Positions 61,548 to 64,000 of a DNA stretch of 64,000 nt are shown one piece after another. A program made the position numbers and the translations under genes. Source of the DNA: Morinoia aosen (Eukaryota > Arthropoda > Malacostraca > Amphipoda > Talitridae); NCBI GenBank assembly GCA_030386875.1, contig CM059567.1, forward strand, positions 78,485,130-78,549,129, in the 5' to 3' direction. Position 1 is the stretch's first letter, and every line of letters starts with the position of its first letter. Under the pieces are notes generated by a model. The model saw only the letters and a list, made by a program, of their open reading frames with translations, ran no database searches and had not been told where the DNA came from.

Positions 61548-63854
61548 GTCAGTGGCCCGCCCTTCCCTCCGGGTTGTCTTGCTAGGTGTTCCGAGTTGTG
61601 GTAAGCACTGTATAAGTAAGTACTCTGCCATGGCACCACGGAAAGCATTCACGCTGCGCGGTGAGAGGTGTAAGGGACGTCACTTATTTTCGGTTAGGGT
61701 ATGCGGGTGGGAACAGCCCAACACAAGCATGGCTGACAAATTCTGCACAGGTTTTCTAATGAACCATGCTTTGACTACATGCACAGCATTATATACGATA
61801 TTTCCTGTTCATATTGCACTGCCGCACCGTTGTAGTTGGTAGCATCGTTCCTGCAGGTCGCAAAATCATCTTTCGAACTTTCATTCTCTTCCGTAGTTTG
61901 TCACCATGCATTCGCGCGTGTAAGTTCATTTTAATTTGCGTTCATGTTTTATTTTGAAATCGGGTTGATAGCACTTGCTTGTTTCTGCTTAACATCGTAA
62001 AAAAATCTTGTTGCAAAAAGAACAGCATTGAATATTGAGATCTAATTTTCGAAAAATGGTTATGTTAACTGAAAACAAGTCGACGTTTCTTCCTTATGGG
62101 AATGTAAAAACTTTACACGACATTATTGCGCAGAAACAGGTTGTCCTTGAATTAGAGCAGTGCAACACTTCGTCCAACTGTGCTATTTTTAACCTGAAAT
62201 TCTAAGTTCGCTTTGTTTACCGAATGCTGGCTTCAGAAATAATTTTGCTTTCCAGACACCGTCCGCTAGCTTGCACTTGTATAGTCAATTACCGCCAATG
62301 AATTTCACCCGCCTGTTGAACTGCTTTTGCTTATTGGCACTCATTTTGATCAGATGTGGTTTACAACAAAAAACAATTGCCATGTTCATAGGCATTCACG
62401 TAATTTGTTTCATTTTCAATTAGATTTTAAGTTTAAATTCGCCTCGTTGAAAGTTAAAATAGTTTGATTGCACTCCGCACCTGTCAGGTAATGAACTTCT
62501 CGCCCGAACCTTCTTTTACCTTGCGTAAGACACCGGTTTCTGGTCGTATTTATATCCTTAAATTTTTTCTTTAACGTTGATGACGTCATGCTGCTGTATT
62601 AAACTTTACGTAACTTGCGTAGAAAATACAAAAAAACACATTACGCTTCCTCGTGGTAGGTTTAGTTACTCTTAGAGATCTAATGAAATAATTGCTCAAT
62701 TTTACGTTCGGAGGCTTGGAACGCGAGCCACAACAGCTATCTTCGCAATTTGCAATCAATCCTTTAGTTGCGAGTTCAAACTTTTTTAGAAGCGGAATAT
62801 TTCATGAAACTTACCGAACACGAATGTCAATGCTCTCAATCCTGACGTCTTATCTGGTGCTCGTCAAGTAAGAGTTTAGTTGCACATCTGCCCTCGAACT
62901 GGACAAAAGAACCACTGTCAGCCTAAGCATAAGCTCGTCCTACAGTCCGTCATGCCACTCTTTACTTCTCTCATCATCAGGGAAGAACGGATAAAATCTC
63001 TCTTATGCATCCGTTATTGCACTGTCTTTTCTCTTGCCTCAAAACGGTTCTCTAAAATAGCCTTTCTTTTTAGGCTCACCGTTCGATTTTTTTAATTTTT
63101 CTTCCTTGCATCCGTCTTCAACAGCATTCCCTTTTTCACCATATTTTCTTGCCTTCATAATAACATTCATGCGCAACGTATTCAGACTTGGTTTCCTTAC
63201 AGTTATGCATGACAGATAAAGCATGCAACTTAGGTTTATAAAATTATAATTTCTCTTAAGAATTCGTTTATCTTGAAAAATTGAATTACATGAGTCATTT
63301 TTTGTGCTTTGTGATTGCATTTTGTTTTGTTTAGTCAGATCGTAATGGAATACAAGTTACATTGATTGACGTATATTTTTCTTAATTTCTGCAATTTTTT
63401 CAAGTTCAACTTTTCATTTATTTGTAATTTACTTATTTGTGTAAAAATTGGCCGTTGAATTTTTGTTTTCAAACACTTTATTTCCCCTCTTTCAAAATTT
63501 ATTTGTATCAAAAACATGGTTATATCCCTCGATTCTTCAGTGAAACATCGATGTTGAATATTGTTTAATTTTCATTTCTGCTTCGAAGCAAATCGAATCA
63601 ATATAATCCTTTTTAGTCGCCCATAAGTTTTTTTTACATCTTTCGGACTCATAATTCGTTCTTTTTCTTCACAACTTACTCTAGCTTTCATTTTAAGACA
63701 TCACGCAACTGATGCGCCAGTTTTTCAATTTCGCTCCCAAGTCCTTCTTATACTCAGTAACTACAGGCTGAAGCGTGACTAGTGGCTCTGTAGTTCCAAA
63801 TTCTATGTGGCTGATGTGTAACTAATGATAAATGAACAATGGTCGGTGCTGCAG

Positions 63855-64000
63855 CGTACGCAGACGTGCTTTGCTCCATCTATCTAACCGCGGAAAACGC
63901 CGATGCGCCTCCTAGTGACGATCCGTTTGAGTTGTTCCCATGCCGCGACGGCGGGAGCTGCATTCCGCTTCTCCGCTTCTGTGACGGATTTGACGATTGC
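63855..64000 (+). CDS. Partial exon: third LDL-receptor class A module, cut by window end
   Basis: The acceptor is gtgctgcag before 63855, phase 1; another AG nine bases downstream would keep the frame. The frame reads AYADVLCSIYLTAENAD, then DPFELFPCRDGGSCIPLL and RFCDGFDDC, where the window stops. This is five of the six LDLa Cys, with CDGFDDC intact. The spacing from the first to the second Cys is about 22 residues rather than the usual 6-7, so the module has an insertion, or its first Cys belongs to something else. The exon and gene continue beyond 64000. Confidence 0.8.

Larger units (their letters stand above)
47536..64000 (+). other. Partial gene model: SEA / TSP1-like / Cys-rich / LDLa-array extracellular protein
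   Basis: Five exons join in one frame with introns of 11,274, 571, 928 and 2,307 bp, all GT-AG. The visible product is about 460 residues. SEA directly upstream of an LDLa array is the layout of vertebrate perlecan domains I-II and also occurs in type II transmembrane serine proteases; the TSP1-like module between them is typical of neither. No protease, Ig, laminin or frizzled domain is visible here. Both ends are missing, so I assign no symbol. Confidence 0.8.

Noticed and set aside
1..64000. CRISPR arrays, tRNA or rRNA genes, prokaryotic operons
   Set aside because: No regular direct repeats with unique spacers, no recognisable tRNA A/B boxes in a cloverleaf, no rRNA-like stretches; the DNA is eukaryotic.

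Overview
This is AT-rich, gene-poor nuclear DNA from an animal, most likely an arthropod and probably an insect. It has spliced genes with multi-kilobase introns, fossils of mariner, Tc1-like, piggyBac-like, Penelope-like and non-LTR elements, minisatellites, and no operons or ribosome-binding sites. The species cannot be named from the sequence.

The only gene I can support is on the + strand at the right end. Five phase-consistent exons (47536-47648, 58923-59628, 60200-60502, 61431-61547, 63855-64000+) encode part of an extracellular modular protein. In order it has a SEA domain with a G|S self-cleavage-type motif, a linker, a thrombospondin type 1-like module, a Ser/Thr/Pro-rich stretch, a duplicated Cys-rich segment, and three LDL-receptor class A modules, the last cut by the window edge. 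The start of the protein (signal peptide or membrane anchor) and its C-terminus are not identified. SEA followed by an LDLa array fits either a perlecan-like proteoglycan or a membrane-anchored LDLa/serine-protease type protein; the missing downstream exons decide this.

Positions 1-47535 hold no convincing complete gene. They are probably the 5' introns of this gene, intergenic DNA, or both. One 45-nt candidate microexon (20791-20835) fits the required phase but is speculative. The rest is repeats: a 42-bp GGAGTC-rich minisatellite in two places (8921-9171, 15620-15905), a cluster of DNA-transposon and non-LTR remnants (10771-14975), a 31-bp minisatellite (23631-23940), a 295-bp-arm inverted repeat with a hammerhead-like motif and a 12-bp flanking repeat (27274-28199), a TTAA-flanked MITE (36698-36926), a Penelope-like reverse transcriptase fossil (43061-43492), and a mariner fossil (56292-57632) with a closely matching inverted fragment 3.6 kb away (53580-53740).

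A dispersed, apparently unnamed repeat of about 330-380 bp occurs at least eight times, and all eight full-size copies I found are in the same orientation as the gene. The most unusual items are the inverted repeat with its hammerhead-like core and this one-orientation repeat family.
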